Assembly (NCBI GenBank): GCA_020747015.1
Contig: JAGTJM010000070.1
Coordinates: forward strand, 62,001 to 126,000
Direction of reading: 5' to 3'
From: Pyrenochaeta sp. MPI-SDFR-AT-0127
Taxonomy: Eukaryota; Ascomycota; Dothideomycetes; Pleosporales; Cucurbitariaceae
Length of the DNA: 64,000 bases
Each line of letters opens with the position of its first letter. Within the stretch, counting starts at the first letter, position 1. Under the pieces are notes generated by a model. That model was not told the origin of the DNA. It saw only the letters and a list, made by a program, of their open reading frames with translations, and searched no databases. Of the stretch, positions 48,165 to 59,605 are shown piece by piece. The position numbers and the translations under genes are program-made.

Positions 48165-51100
48165 ATGTCTTCAGAGTATGTCTCGCCGCCGTCGCCTCTG
48201 CCTCCACCTCCACCTCCTCCTCCTCCTCCTCCTCCGCCGCCGCCGCCGGGCCACGTCCAGACACCGCAAATATCGCCTCTGCGGCGCGCCTTCGCCGTGC
48301 AACCTCCGCTCCTCACCACCGCCCTCGCGCCGCCGCACCCTACCTCGTACCTGCATGGCTCGCTGCCAACGCCCGCGACCGCAACGTCCCTAAGCGTCCC
48401 TTTCTCGCCCTTTGCCGCCAATTCCTCCTCGTATGCCCCCTCCCCCGTCGGCCACTCTCCCATGGCCATGAGGAACCCATCCTCGGTGCCATACAACCCG
48501 CAGCAATGGAGCCGCAGCGGCCCTGTGGGCGGCCAGCATGTCCAGCATGCACAGACGTCCGTACCCATTCGACTCCAAGACATGACGGGAATGGAAGGTC
48601 TGCATTCTGTTTCCTTCCTTTTGGCCTAGACGCAAAGACTGTCATATACCAGTCCAGTGTCCTGCCTGTACCACGAGCCATGCTAAAGTCCCTCCAGCTT
48701 CAATGCCATCTCCGCCGCCCCCTTACTCGCCTGGCCAGACCCCAAATCTGTCACAGACACTGAGCCCTTCGCCTCACCTGTCCGGCAATGCCTTCCCTCA
48801 ACACCCTCCGCCACCACCCCCGCCGCCTACGAGTACACCGTCCTCGGTACGGCCAATATCAGGCTTCCAGAGCCGTCCGGGATCCATGGTGATTCCTCAA
48901 AGCGCGACCAGCGTAACGTCGAATCCACAGTTCCCACCTCCACCGCCTTCGAGAAACGGTCCAGGACGTTCAGCGTCGCGTGACAAGCTATCCACAAAGT
49001 TTAGCCTCTCGTCATTCAGGAACAGGAACAGCGAACGTGAACACAGCCCTGCCCCGAGCGCCATTGAATCGTTGCACATCAACACATCTGATGCAATTCA
49101 GCGGGCCCCTGCATCTCCCGGACTCGTTGCGCAGCGTGCTTCTTCGCAGTATGCAACTTCGTTCTGCTCAAAGGTCAAAGCCATGCACTAACAACTGCTG
49201 CAGTTACATGTCCAGTGCCTTTGCAGAACGATTGTATAGCCCCGATAATCAGTCTCCAGTGAGAGCGCCAGCTTCTCGAAGAGCAGCCTCAGCTGGCGTG
49301 CAGGGTTACGAAACGCGGACGCCCATTGACGAATCCCCCATTGTTCCGCCAGGAAGCTGGAATCGAAGCATACCTTTGCCTCCTCCACCACCTGGACCTC
49401 CACCGACTAGCTCAAGATCACAAAGCGTCGGGCCTGGAGCAGATCCTATTCGTAATTCAAGCCTACCCTACGCTCCGCCAACTCGAAGACCAGGCCAAAC
49501 CACGCTGACGCCCATTCCCCCGACTCCTCTGGGCTGGCAAGAGGAGCCTCCTGCTGCCCGAGCACGATCACCTGCAGCCCACGGTTTATATATCGATACA
49601 AGCCCTCAGGCTGTACGCCCACTCGAGCAGACAGCACCTTCGTCGGAGAACGGGAGTGTCTCCGTCTCGTCTGGACCAACGACGACGACCTCTCATTCAA
49701 GCAGCACTCTCTATCGGACTCCTCAGAAACGTGAGCTCAGTTCCAGGGGTATTCGTGAACGGAGAAGTGAAAGTCGTGCTGCACGTGAGCGGACAGAACC
49801 GAGTAATAATCCGTGGGCGCAAGACTTGGAGGCCGTATCAACAGTTCCGGCAAATCTCGATTTGGCAACACCTGAGACTGGCTTAACTCGCCGTGGTGCT
49901 GTCACCAAAAGCACTCCACGAAGTGGTGGAGTCATTCGATCACCGAGGAGTGCGCATCTGTTTGATGATCCCGGATCTTCCAATTCCACGCCCCGAATGG
50001 ATGCCTATCAGAAAGTTGCACCTAGTGCCGCTCCTACACCACCTTTCTCGCCAGGTATGGATGATTTTAGTCGTTCTGTTCAGAAGATCCCGATACCGCT
50101 TCCTTCCAAAGCATTGCCTACTCCTCCACTGCGCTCCTATGGCGACGAACAAAGCTCAGACCTGACTATTCGAGCAGGTGCTGCGAACCGATCAACCTCA
50201 CAAATATCAAGCATATCCAACTCCGCAAAGGCAAACTCAACAGTGAGCACGCCAAGACCTTCAGATCGGGACACTTTTGGCCAGGCGTCTATAGAACGCC
50301 ACCGACAGTTTGTGGAGAAGGAGATGTCCGCTGAAACCGATCAGGAGAGGTTGGAGCTATTTGCCGAATTCATAGTTGCCGAGTCTAGGCTCCGTCGGGA
50401 TCGTTATTCTGCCGCATTCGATACAATGGCTGGAGACATTATGGACTTGACAAGAGATTTGTGGCGCTCATACGGCAACACGGGACGCAGGTCAGCAACA
50501 CCCAATACGCAGGCAACTCCTACAGGGCTTAGTAGCAGGAGGTCGCAACCTTCCATGACAAGCGAGTCTCCCGATACGAGATTCTCTAATTCGATTCCCA
50601 CGACGGCTGCTAGTCCCGCCTCTTCGATTGGAAACTTTACTCCACATACTGAACCCGCATCTCCTTCGAGTGCATCGAGCCAGAAGGCTCGCGACGTATC
50701 GTGGAACAACAACTACCACCCGTCATTGTCACCTATTCCAAGTATGGCTATGAGTACTGTGCCGGACGAGGAAGACTCAAGAGGCCGATCGGCAAGCCGT
50801 TGGTGGGAAAGCGATGGTGGATCTTCAGGAATTGGCGGTGGCAGGAGATTTGAGCGGAGCAAGCGAGAGTCCAAATACATGAGCTTACCGAAAGAGGCTC
50901 GCGAAAATCTGCAATGGGCTGGAGAAGAGGAGGTCACACCGAGAGCTAGAGCAGGATCCAGTAGCCGACATGCTTACGGACCAAACGAGTACCCCCCAGA
51001 GAAGGTTGGTTTTCATGAGGAGACCACACAGCCGCCACCGCAGTCTCACGATCAGTATTCGCGATCTGCAACAGCAACGCCAGACCCACATAAGCTAGAT

Positions 51101-52369
51101 GTGTCAAGGCTCGTGACCCTGCCTCCGTCGTACCCACGCCATCACCCGGCTGTCAATAATAGTCATCCTGATTTGGCGTCTATACGCAGTAGTCTTCGGA
51201 CACTGTCAGACCTTGAGGAAGTCAAGGATACGAAAACAAAATTCATGACCAAAATTGAGGCGCGAAAGGAGCAGGAGAGTGGATCGCTCTCTGATCGACG
51301 AGCACAGCTCCGGTACAATATCCAGGACAACGTGCGAAATCGTGTTATGAGTTTTGCAGACGCAGCCAAGGCAGAAGCAGACTTCGAAGGACGCGAGCAA
51401 CAGCGCGCTCAAGATGTTGTTCAATATATATTTGACACGTTTCAAGCAGAAGTCGCAAACCCACTTCACGCCATCTTCTGCGAGCGTATCACCAAGGCCA
51501 CAGCATCAATGGAGCATCTTAAAGGGCGCTTGTCCAGCGAAGCACAGGAGCCAAATCCAAATCAAACTCAGGAAGAAGGGGATGAGAAGCCTGAGCTCTT
51601 GGAAATGCTTACTCTGTTGAAATGGCTGTTCGAGGCTCGCGAGCAGTTACACAAGGAAATGTTTGAACTGGAGGATGAACGCAATGATTTGTACAGGGAC
51701 ATCATCGTCTTACCATACGTACAGGCCAAGAATGAACAGAAAGTCAAGGAAGCGACGAGCTTCTTTCAACGCGATGCACAGGACCGCAAAGTCACGTTCG
51801 AGAAAGATATACTCAAGCGCTACGAGGACCTTATGGCTGTAATCGAGCAGAACGTGACTCGAGGAGTTGAGGCGCAACTGTCGGCTTTTTGGGATATTGC
51901 TCCAGGACTCCTTGCGATTGTGCAGCAGGTGCCCCAACGCCTGCACGGGTTTGAGGTCTTGGTTCCACTGCAGGAATACGACGAAACGCCAGCGTACCAC
52001 GACTATCCGTTGCAATATCTTTACACTCTACTTGCACACGCCGGCCGCTCCGCATACCAATTCATCGAGTCACAAACCAACCTACTCTGTTTACTTCACG
52101 AGGTCAAGACAGGTGTGATGACTGCAGGCTCACGGCTTCTCGAAACACAACGATTACTAGAAGGCGAGGAACTAGCCAACGTGGATCAGGAGATGAAGGC
52201 CATCAGAGCCGACGAGGAAAGACGACTGACAGATGATCTCAAGGAAAAGGTTGGTTTGGTAGACAGCCAATGGAATGAGGCTCTGGGAAGGGGCTTGGAA
52301 GATTGCAAGAAGAAAGTAGAGGAGTTCCTCACCGAACAAGGTGGATGGGATGACAGTCTACGGGAGTAG
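48165..52369 (+). CDS. Large proline-rich protein with conserved C-terminal coiled-coil region
   Basis: Proposed exons 48165-48597, 48653-49148 and 49204-52369, 1364 residues. The second junction uses GTATGC..CTGCAG with a CACTAAC branch. The first (GTCTGC..ACCAG) is weaker, and an acceptor 33 nt later is also in frame. The N-terminal 600 residues are disordered and rich in Pro, Ser and Arg, with a poly-Pro run (about 48202-48250) and PPPPP motifs that could bind SH3, WW or profilin. The C-terminal 450 residues are highly charged and helical (SIRSSLRTLSDLEEVKDTKT; LLKWLFEAREQLHKEMFELE; EEELANVDQEMKAIRADEERR-like), with a middle globular patch (YHDYPLQYLYTLLAHAGRSA). It fits a conserved Pezizomycotina protein of unknown role, perhaps cytoskeletal or polarity-linked, which is speculation. 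The start ATG (MSSEYVSPPSP) is chosen because upstream codons lack an ATG. Confidence 0.75.
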
Positions 52370-53080
52370 ACTTTGGAGTACATGGAGCATCTGGGACATT
52401 TACATGGTTGGCATCTTTTTGCATCTACGCACCGATACCCGTTTGAGACATATATTTGGGCCACAGTTTGAAATGAGCATGGTTGATAAATTTAATGAAA
52501 ATGATATGGACACGCTTTGTAGGCACGATTGTTACTGTCTAGGACATACCGTTTGTCTCTTGTTGAAGACATATGCCTGTGTATCAATCAGCCTTGATGC
52601 GACTTCGGACAAACCGAAACGACAGGGCGCTATTCTTGAAACGTCTACGTGTCTGTAACGTCTTCGTGCATATGGTAAGATGCTGTCCACGTGTGGGTTG
52701 GCTCAAGCACAGTTGCAAATGATGGTATTCATGTTGTATGCTTGCTCCTCTTCTCGTCTTCCTCACCTTCCTTTGTGCAGCTTACACCTGCCAAATTGTC
52801 ACCTCGTCATTTTCGCCCCCTTTGACCTGATGCCACTGCGTGCTCCGAGGGCACTTGCCACTGCCCTTCATTCGCCATGTCGCAACGGCTCCCTCATTCA
52901 CCGCCACCAGTCGATCTGTCCCAATCAGGCTAGGTCATGCCACAGGGGTCTGTGCACATTCGACAGGGCCGCGCACAATCTTTTAAAGGTGGACAACCTC
53001 GCTCGCTCTCAAACGCCTTTTCCAACCCCAACCACACCCACAGCGCCCTCAGCCCTGGTTCCTCTGCGGACCGTTCATAA

Positions 53081-53120
53081 CAGAAAAAGAAACAAAAAAA
53101 TCCAGAAAACAACAGAAAAG
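53081..53120 (+). promoter_or_regulatory. A-rich tract in presumed PAB1 5' UTR
   Basis: Thirty of 40 bases are A, including runs of seven and five. It sits about 290 nt upstream of the PAB1 ATG inside an otherwise C/T-rich leader. PABP genes in other eukaryotes carry an A-rich leader element bound by the protein itself for autoregulation; that function here is inference. Confidence 0.5.
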
Positions 53121-53292
53121 CCTCCCTGTGCGACGACCACTGCCAAACCTTTCGTCCACCCACTGTCGCTTGCACCTCCGACAGTTCTCTTTGCTCCAAT
53201 CTCGACCCCCTCGCCTGTGCTCGTGGACCCATATACATATCCTGCTCTGTTACCCTGCATAAAGCTCTGCTCCATTTCGTCAGACGCTCAGT

Positions 53293-53396
53293 GTGAGTCT
53301 CCACAAACTTTTTTTTGCCAAGCGAGTGCGCTTGCACATGACGACCCTGCTCCTTCCCGCAAATTTGCACCGCCCACCACTGACACAACCTGACAG
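53293..53396 (+). other. Probable 5'-UTR intron of PAB1
   Basis: A 104-nt segment with a consensus GTGAGT donor, a CCACTGACAC branch region and a CCTGACAG acceptor that ends 9 nt before the ATG. Confidence 0.6.
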
Positions 53397-53405
53397 TTAT
53401 ACAAC

Positions 53406-55704
53406 ATGTCTGAAGTCGCCAACTCAACCTCGCCCGTCCAGGATGGCGCCGCCAACGGTGCTCAGGTCGACACCAACGTTAGCACTGCTCAGGGCGAAGC
53501 CCCCACCCCGACAACCGCCGCCCCGCCCACCAGAACTCGGCGTCGCTCTATGTCGGCGAGCTGGACCCTTCCGTCACCGAGGCCATGCTCTTCGAGCTCT
53601 TCTCCTCCATTGGCCAGGTCGCCTCGATCCGTGTCTGCCGTGACGCCGTCACCCGTCGCTCGCTCGGTTATGCCTATGTTAACTACAACAGCTCTGAGGA
53701 CGGCGAGAAGGCCCTCGAGGAGCTGAATTATACTGTCATAAAGGGCAAGCCATGTCGCATCATGTGGTCCCAGCGGGACCCCGCTCTGCGCAAGACTGGA
53801 CAGGGTAATGTCTTCATCAAGAACTTGGACCACGCTATCGACAACAAGGCACTGCACGACACCTTCGCCGCTTTTGGTAATATTTTGAGCTGCAAAGTTG
53901 CCCAAGACGAGCTCGGCAATTCCAAGGGCTACGGATTCGTCCACTATGAGACAGCCGAGGCCGCCAATAACGCCATCAAGCACGTCAATGGCATGTTGCT
54001 GAATGAGAAGAAGGTCTTTGTTGGCCACCATATCCCAAAGAAGGAGCGCATGAGCAAATTCGAGGAGATGAAGGCCAACTTCACCAACATTTATGTCAAG
54101 AACATTGACGTTGACGTGTCTGACGAGGACTTCCGCGACCTGTTCGAGAAGCACGGCGACATCACCTCTGCGTCCATTGCCCGCGATGACCAGGGTAAGA
54201 GCCGTGGCTTTGGTTTTGTCAACTACATCAAGCACGAAGCTGCCTCTGTTGCTGTTGATACCCTCAATGATACCGACTTCCGCGGCCAGAAGCTTTATGT
54301 TGGTCGGGCACAGAAGAAGCATGAGCGGGAGGAGGAGCTGCGCAAGCAGTATGAAGCTGCTCGCCTCGAGAAGCAGTCCAAGTACCAGGGCGTCAACCTC
54401 TACATCAAGAATTTGAACGACGATGTTGATGACGAGAAGCTCCGCGACATGTTCACTCCCTTTGGCACCATTACCTCCGCCAAGGTCATGCGCGACGCTA
54501 TGCCTGCCGAACAGTCTGACACTCCTTCCGACGAGAATAAGGAAGAAAGGGAAGAGCCCAAGGAAGCCGAGGATGAGAGCAAGGAGGATTCCTCTGATGA
54601 GAAGAAGGAGGATACCAAGGCCGGAGACAAGGTCACTATCAAGGGCGAAAAGAAGATACTCGGCAAGAGCAAAGGCTTTGGCTTTGTCTGCTTCAGCAAC
54701 CCGGACGAGGCCACAAAGGCTGTCACCGACATGAACCAAAAGATGATCGAGGGCAAACCTCTTTACGTCGCCCTTGCGCAGCGTAAGGATGTCCGCAAGA
54801 ACCAGCTTGAGGCCACTATCCAAGCTCGCAATCAGCTCCGCATGCAACAACAGCAGCAGCAGCAGTTTGGCGGCATTCCACAGATGTTTATTGCTCCTGG
54901 TCAGCAACCCATGATGTTTCCCCAAGGTGCTCGAGGCCAGATGCCTTTCCCTGCAGGAATTCCCGGTCAGCAGGGTGGTCGCGGTGCCGGTTTCCCTGGC
55001 GGCATGCCTGGTCAACAAGGCGGTCGCGGTGGACCCAACGCTCAGCAGATGCCCCCTATGTACATGCCACCTGGCATGGCCCCCGGCGCATTTCCCCCAT
55101 ACATGAACCCACAGTACCTGCAACTTGCCCAAGCCGCACAGCAGGCTATGGGTGGACGTGGTGGACGTGGTGCCGGGCCTATGGCTCCTTTGCCTGGTAT
55201 GCCGCAAGGCCAGATGGCCGGTGTTCCGGGTATGCGAGGCGGTCAGGGTTTCCCTCCTCAAGGCGCTGGTCGCGGTGGTATCCCCCAGGGCCGACCTGGT
55301 CAGCCTCCCATGCCGAGTTTCCCTCAAGCAGGACGTGGCGGTGCTTCCGGTCCCGCCGGCGTCGACATGGGCGCTCTCAGCTCTGCCCCGCCTGGCCAGC
55401 AGAAGCAGATGCTCGGTGAAGCTCTTTACCCTAAGATTCACGAGATGCAGCCCGAACTCGCCGGCAAAATCACTGGCATGCTTCTAGAGATGGACAACAG
55501 CGAGTTGATTAATCTGTACGTCAATGAACATTCATTCTCTTCTTGTTTGGTCTAGATACTGACAAATGTAGTACTTCGGACGAGTCTGCTCTCCGTGCTA
55601 AAGTGGATGAGGCTATGAGTGTTTATGACGAATATGTCAAGAACAAAGATGGTGAAACCGAGAAAGACACGCCCAAGGACGAGCCCAAAGAAGAAAAGGC
55701 TTAA
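53406..55704 (+). CDS. PAB1: Polyadenylate-binding protein Pab1
   Basis: Four RRMs: SASLYVGELDPSVTEAMLFE (RRM1), GNVFIKNLDHAIDNKALHDT (RRM2), TNIYVKNIDVDVSDEDFRDL (RRM3) and VNLYIKNLNDDVDDEKLRDM (RRM4). RRM4 carries an acidic Glu/Lys insertion of about 60 residues, usual in filamentous ascomycetes. A Gly/Met/Pro/Gln linker follows, then the PABC/MLLE domain (QMLGEALYPKIHEMQPELAG). A 56-nt intron (55516-55571) precedes the last exon, 55572-55704. The N-terminal segment from the ATG at 53406 (MSEVANSTSPVQDGAANGAQ) is in a different frame from RRM1. Either a base is missing in a C-rich stretch near 53515-53532, or 53478-53533 is a cryptic intron. Length is 728 (intron) or about 747 residues. It binds mRNA poly(A) tails in nucleus and cytoplasm. 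Confidence 0.93.
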
Positions 55705-56611
55705 ACGGCCTGCAGTTGTCGCAGAGTGGAACTCGCTTCGCACCACTCTTGAGTTGCAACAACTCGCTACAGGCAAGTAAAATCCTCAATGGCGAATGGC
55801 GCATGATTTATGGTATTCTCTCACGATTGGCGGACGGTTTCATGACGGATTGCACCCAAAAGTTCTCACGATTTCGATACAGTATCTTTCTCAAGTATCG
55901 GCTTACACCACCCTGATATGATCAATGGCTGGTTCCTACCTTTCCCGTTGTTTTCAGCTGGTCGACCCCTTGAATGGGATGTCGATCTTCACACCCAATC
56001 TCGATCTTTTATGAGTTTGGTTTACTTTTCGTGCTTTCCTTGCTTGTGCATCCTAGACACCTTTACATGGGTGGGTTGGTGGTGGGTTTGACAGAGTTTT
56101 ATACCTCACAGCAGTCTCACCACTTGCTGGCTTAGGTTTCGGGTTTTTCGGCGCCTCGTCTCGCCGAGAGTGAATAATGATGGTAGAACTATGGTGGTTG
56201 TAGAGCATAGTTACTGTGCATACGTGTGTGGCGGTACAGGCGAGTTCACGCATTTGATCAGACTGGAAAGTTCCTGGACGATGGTCGGCGCGTCAAGATC
56301 TTCTGGACGTAGTATTTACTGCTAATAGATCTTTCGAATATTCCAACTTTGCATCTCTCGTGCTCTCTTGAGATACTTGCCGCTATCTTTGAGCAGCGCA
56401 CAACTCAAGCTTTGTCTCCTGGGTGAAACCCTCAAGAGGTTGAGTGCTCTTGAATTGAACAGCAACCACTTCCATTGTATGATTGTCTAAGCAAGATCCA
56501 TTGAATTTACCTCCATGCATGCTACATGCTTAAAGTGCACCGCGATACGCTCTCTATAGGCCCGAACGCCGCGCTCAAAGACTAAATGTTTTCTGCGCAA
56601 GGTAAGTGTGC
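55705..56611. other. Intergenic between convergent PAB1 and MCU
   Basis: This contains the 3' UTRs of two convergent genes. No gene seen. Confidence 0.5.
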
Positions 56612-58309
56612 TCACTTGGAACTCTTACCTCCTACTTGATCCTTCCCACTATTCGGCTCATCATCATCCTTGGCCTCGCTTTTCTTGCCTTCCTTCTGCT
56701 TCTTCCTCTCTTTCTTAAGCGCCTCTGCAACTTTTTCGTCCTTTTCTTCTCGCAACTCATCCCACTCGACGTCGTACTCGTTTGCTACTGCCTTGATCTC
56801 TTTCCGCAAGCTGTTACCGTCGTCGATCAAAATCTCCCACTTCCTGGGGTCGAAATTGTGCTGCTGGTAGAGCTTTTGTTGGCGGCGCGAGATGGTGAAG
56901 TTCATAGCAGAGCGATAGCTGACCTCGCGATTGTGATAGAGGAACCAAACGTAGCCGCCAATCAGGGTAGATAGACCAACAAGATACTGTAGGGAGATTA
57001 GACAGATTTAAGCAGATTAGGCTGAGAGAGAAAAGGCATACAGTTACAGGCTCCATGACATCCCAGCCCAGCTCGGTCTGGAAGGTGAGATAGTACACAA
57101 CGCCCCACCAACTGACAATTCCTGCGAATCCGGCTTTTGCGACATTTTTCGCGGCTTTGTGTGCCAGCTCGTCACACTTCTTCTTCACATCTGCCATTTC
57201 GCTAATCTTTTTCGAAGTCTTGCGTAGTCGCATCCGGAGGTAGTAGGTTCTTTCATCGAAACTGGGCACACCCACGTGGATCTCCTCGGGCGCTCCTTCA
57301 ATCTCAATGGTGAATTCTTGCCCTCGAGCAGCGTCACGAATGAAATCGCCTATCTCGGTGGATGACGACCAACGCACGAATTTGCGTTCCGCTTTCTTGT
57401 CTGCAAGAGCGTCTTGGCCTTGGCCCGAGTACGACTCAACGCCTCCTCTGCCAGGAGGACCGCGCAGAGCTTCAGCTTCCTCGGCTGTCTTTCTGTCCTT
57501 GGAACTGCTGGTCAACTTTCCCGTCCTTTCTGTCTTACCATCGATACGGACCTCGTCCGCCTTCTCAAAGTCTTGCTCGCTGTGCTGATCAGACCCTGGT
57601 CCGGTATCCTTGGTAACGGTAGTTTCCATCGGCTCTGAAGGTTGGGCATCGCCCTGGATCGAGTCCTCGGCACGAAAGTAGACGTTGGGTACGCGCTCGT
57701 GGCCGTCTTTGTATTTGATTGTTGGGAGCTCAGCCTGAATCAAGCGCTCGAGGTAGGAAATGGGCTGTTGAGGATGGACGAGGAGGGCTAACGGCTCGAT
57801 GTCTTTGCGATCCGTGTTTGCGTCTTTAGTGGTGAGGGGAAGGATGATCTTGAGCATACGGGAAGGGGTGGTGAGGAGCTTGCCTGCACCCAGCATCAGT
57901 CCACAACGTGTCAGTTCATGGGGAGGGTCAACGTACCCTTTGTCATTGCTCCGGCGCTCCTCTGCCGCGCAACCGGTGGCTGGTCGCTGCCTTCTCTGTG
58001 CCACGGCGTCCGTATCTGTTTGCTCTTGTCTTCTCTCAGCTTTCTGGCAAAGTGGTCCTTTTCTTCCTGCGTGATGTTGTCATTGAGTTCTGACGCGGGT
58101 CTGGCGTTGGAGTTGTTGTAATCGTCCAACCTGGGGCCTTGGAGGCTCAAGTGCGAACTGAGGGTGAAGCTCCGAAGTTGCCATGGGGTCCTCGCCGCGT
58201 CTTGCAGCACGCTTTTGGCGCGTGGCCGCGCGTGTAGAGGTGAGCAATGTGCTTGCGGGCATGTCGAGCGGCGAGGAAGCAAGAGAAGCGCGGACAATTG
58301 ATGCTTCAT
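56612..58309 (-). CDS. MCU: Mitochondrial calcium uniporter pore subunit
   Basis: Three exons, 58309-57937, 57883-57042 and 56986-56612, give 529 residues. The introns are 53 and 55 nt. The second junction joins WDVMEPVT to YLVGLSTLIGGYVWFLYHNR. This rebuilds the pore: TM1 (AGFAGIVSWWGVVYYLTF), the WDVMEP selectivity motif (family WDIMEP) near residue 400, and TM2. Coiled-coil segments flank the pore (RLRKTSKKISEMADVKKKCD before; RKEIKAVANEYDVEWDELRE after). The N-terminus (MKHQLSALLLLPRRSTCPQA) is Arg/Ser/Leu-rich like a mitochondrial presequence. The C-terminus is Lys/Glu-rich. The protein carries Ca2+ across the inner mitochondrial membrane. No MICU or EMRE gene is in this window. Confidence 0.94.
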
Positions 58310-58713
58310 CGTTTCGGATAAGTCGGGCCACGGTAGGGATGGAACAGTGCCCGTGAAATCTGGCTAGCAGTGGTCGCGGTGCCACAACACGCGACAAACA
58401 GGCCTCTGATGCAGCGCTACGTCATTGTGATCCGAGCAACGAGCACCCCACAAAAAGAAGAAGAAGAAGAAGAAGAAGAATATAATCATATATATTTACT
58501 ATACCCCACAAAGAATGTGACATACATATACTACTCGACAAAGAACATGATACATACCCTATTCAACGTAGAATATGATGATACATATATCCCATCCTAC
58601 TTAAACCCCCAATCAAATATCTACAAGCAGCGCACTGTAAAGAGTGCATTCGGTCCTTCAACAATACCATCCCCCAACCACCGACATCTTGCCGTCCTTA
58701 CCGTGCTGTCCAC
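58310..58713. other. MCU upstream region with GAA microsatellite
   Basis: A 404-nt spacer upstream of MCU and downstream of the pectate lyase stop, both on the minus strand. It contains the microsatellite at 58457-58480 and AT-rich sequence after it. Confidence 0.55.
58457..58480 (+). repeat. (GAA)n microsatellite
   Basis: About eight GAA/AAG trinucleotide units, roughly 150 nt upstream of the MCU start codon. Confidence 0.85.
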
Positions 58714-59605
58714 CTAGCAACCACTCGTCTTGATACCGCTTGTTGCGCATACCTTGCCATCAGGGCCAGATGCTGTCTTGGTGGGCTCGCCGCTCGTGAC
58801 TCCCTTGTAAAGATCGCAGATCTTAGTGTCAAGAAGGCATGCATTCTTGATCGAAGTGGTATCTATATTCCCCTTGTTAGCGCCCCATCTTCTACAGTGA
58901 ACGTTGCCGTATATCTCACCTCCAAGGTTGCCATTGACACCTGCGACCAACTTGCCCGTCTTGACTTTGATACCATCAAAGGTACTCTTGCGTGCGTATT
59001 GCGTTCCGCAGTTACCACAGCTACGGTACAGCTTGCCAATGTCCTCGGCGTAGAAGTTCTTGACCGCAACTGTGCCTGCGCCATTATGCTGAAGGACTTT
59101 GTCCGACGCCTTTCTGGCTCCACCGCCATTAACATACGAAGTCCCAGACTTTTGCTTGAATGTAGCAGCATCCTCGCAAACATCGCTCCACCAAACGTTA
59201 TTGAGGGTACACGTACCAAGACAGTGCACACCCTCGCCATTGTTCGGCCCAATGATAACATTAGAAAGGGTAGCGCCGTCTTGGAGGAGGAAGACTGCAT
59301 CCGCATCCCCTCCCTCAGCTTGCTCCGAGCAGGTGCTGGCTAGTAAGTTGGGCGTGTTAGAAGTAGGTGGCTAGTCGAGCTACAATTTGATAATGCTTAC
59401 TGCTTCGGTCCCATTGTTTCATTCCACCGTCAAAGGAGGCCTTGGCCGCAATGGTCTTTACTGCAGCAAGGTTTGTGGTACCCGAAGCCTTGGGGAAGCT
59501 CGTTTGCAAGGCCGTGTTGGTCACTGCACGAGGCTGGTGGGGATGTTGAACCTCTGCGGTCGCTAGACCTGCTAGAGTAGCAACGAAGAGCATGGGAGCG
59601 TGCAT
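58714..59605 (-). CDS. Secreted pectate lyase, polysaccharide lyase family 3
   Basis: Three exons, 59605-59401, 59339-58920 and 58862-58714, give 257 residues. The start MHAPMLFVATLAGLATAEVQ is a signal peptide. The PL3 body shows TCSEQAEGGDADAVFLLQDG, IIGPNNGEGVHCLGTCTLNN (the conserved Asn/Cys ladder), VWWSDVCEDAATFKQKSG, and KNFYAEDIGKLYRSCGNCGT. The second intron (58919-58863) is exactly 57 nt with no stop, so the unspliced reading also stays open. Splicing restores the family junction VNGNLG-DTTSIKNACLLDTK. PL3 enzymes cleave polygalacturonate by Ca2+-dependent beta-elimination outside the cell, suggesting a plant-associated or saprotrophic habit. Confidence 0.93.

Larger units (their letters stand above)
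52370..53405. promoter_or_regulatory. PAB1 promoter and long 5' leader
   Basis: A spacer of 1036 nt. From about 52760 onward it is pyrimidine-rich on the plus strand, typical of a strong fungal housekeeping promoter and leader. It contains the A-rich tract and probable 5'-UTR intron listed separately. Confidence 0.6.

Noticed and set aside
53489..55441. A 650-codon open frame antisense to PAB1
   Set aside because: It lies wholly opposite a highly conserved coding region. Such frames arise from the GC-rich codon use of strongly expressed genes, and its Leu/His/Ala-rich translation has no domain.
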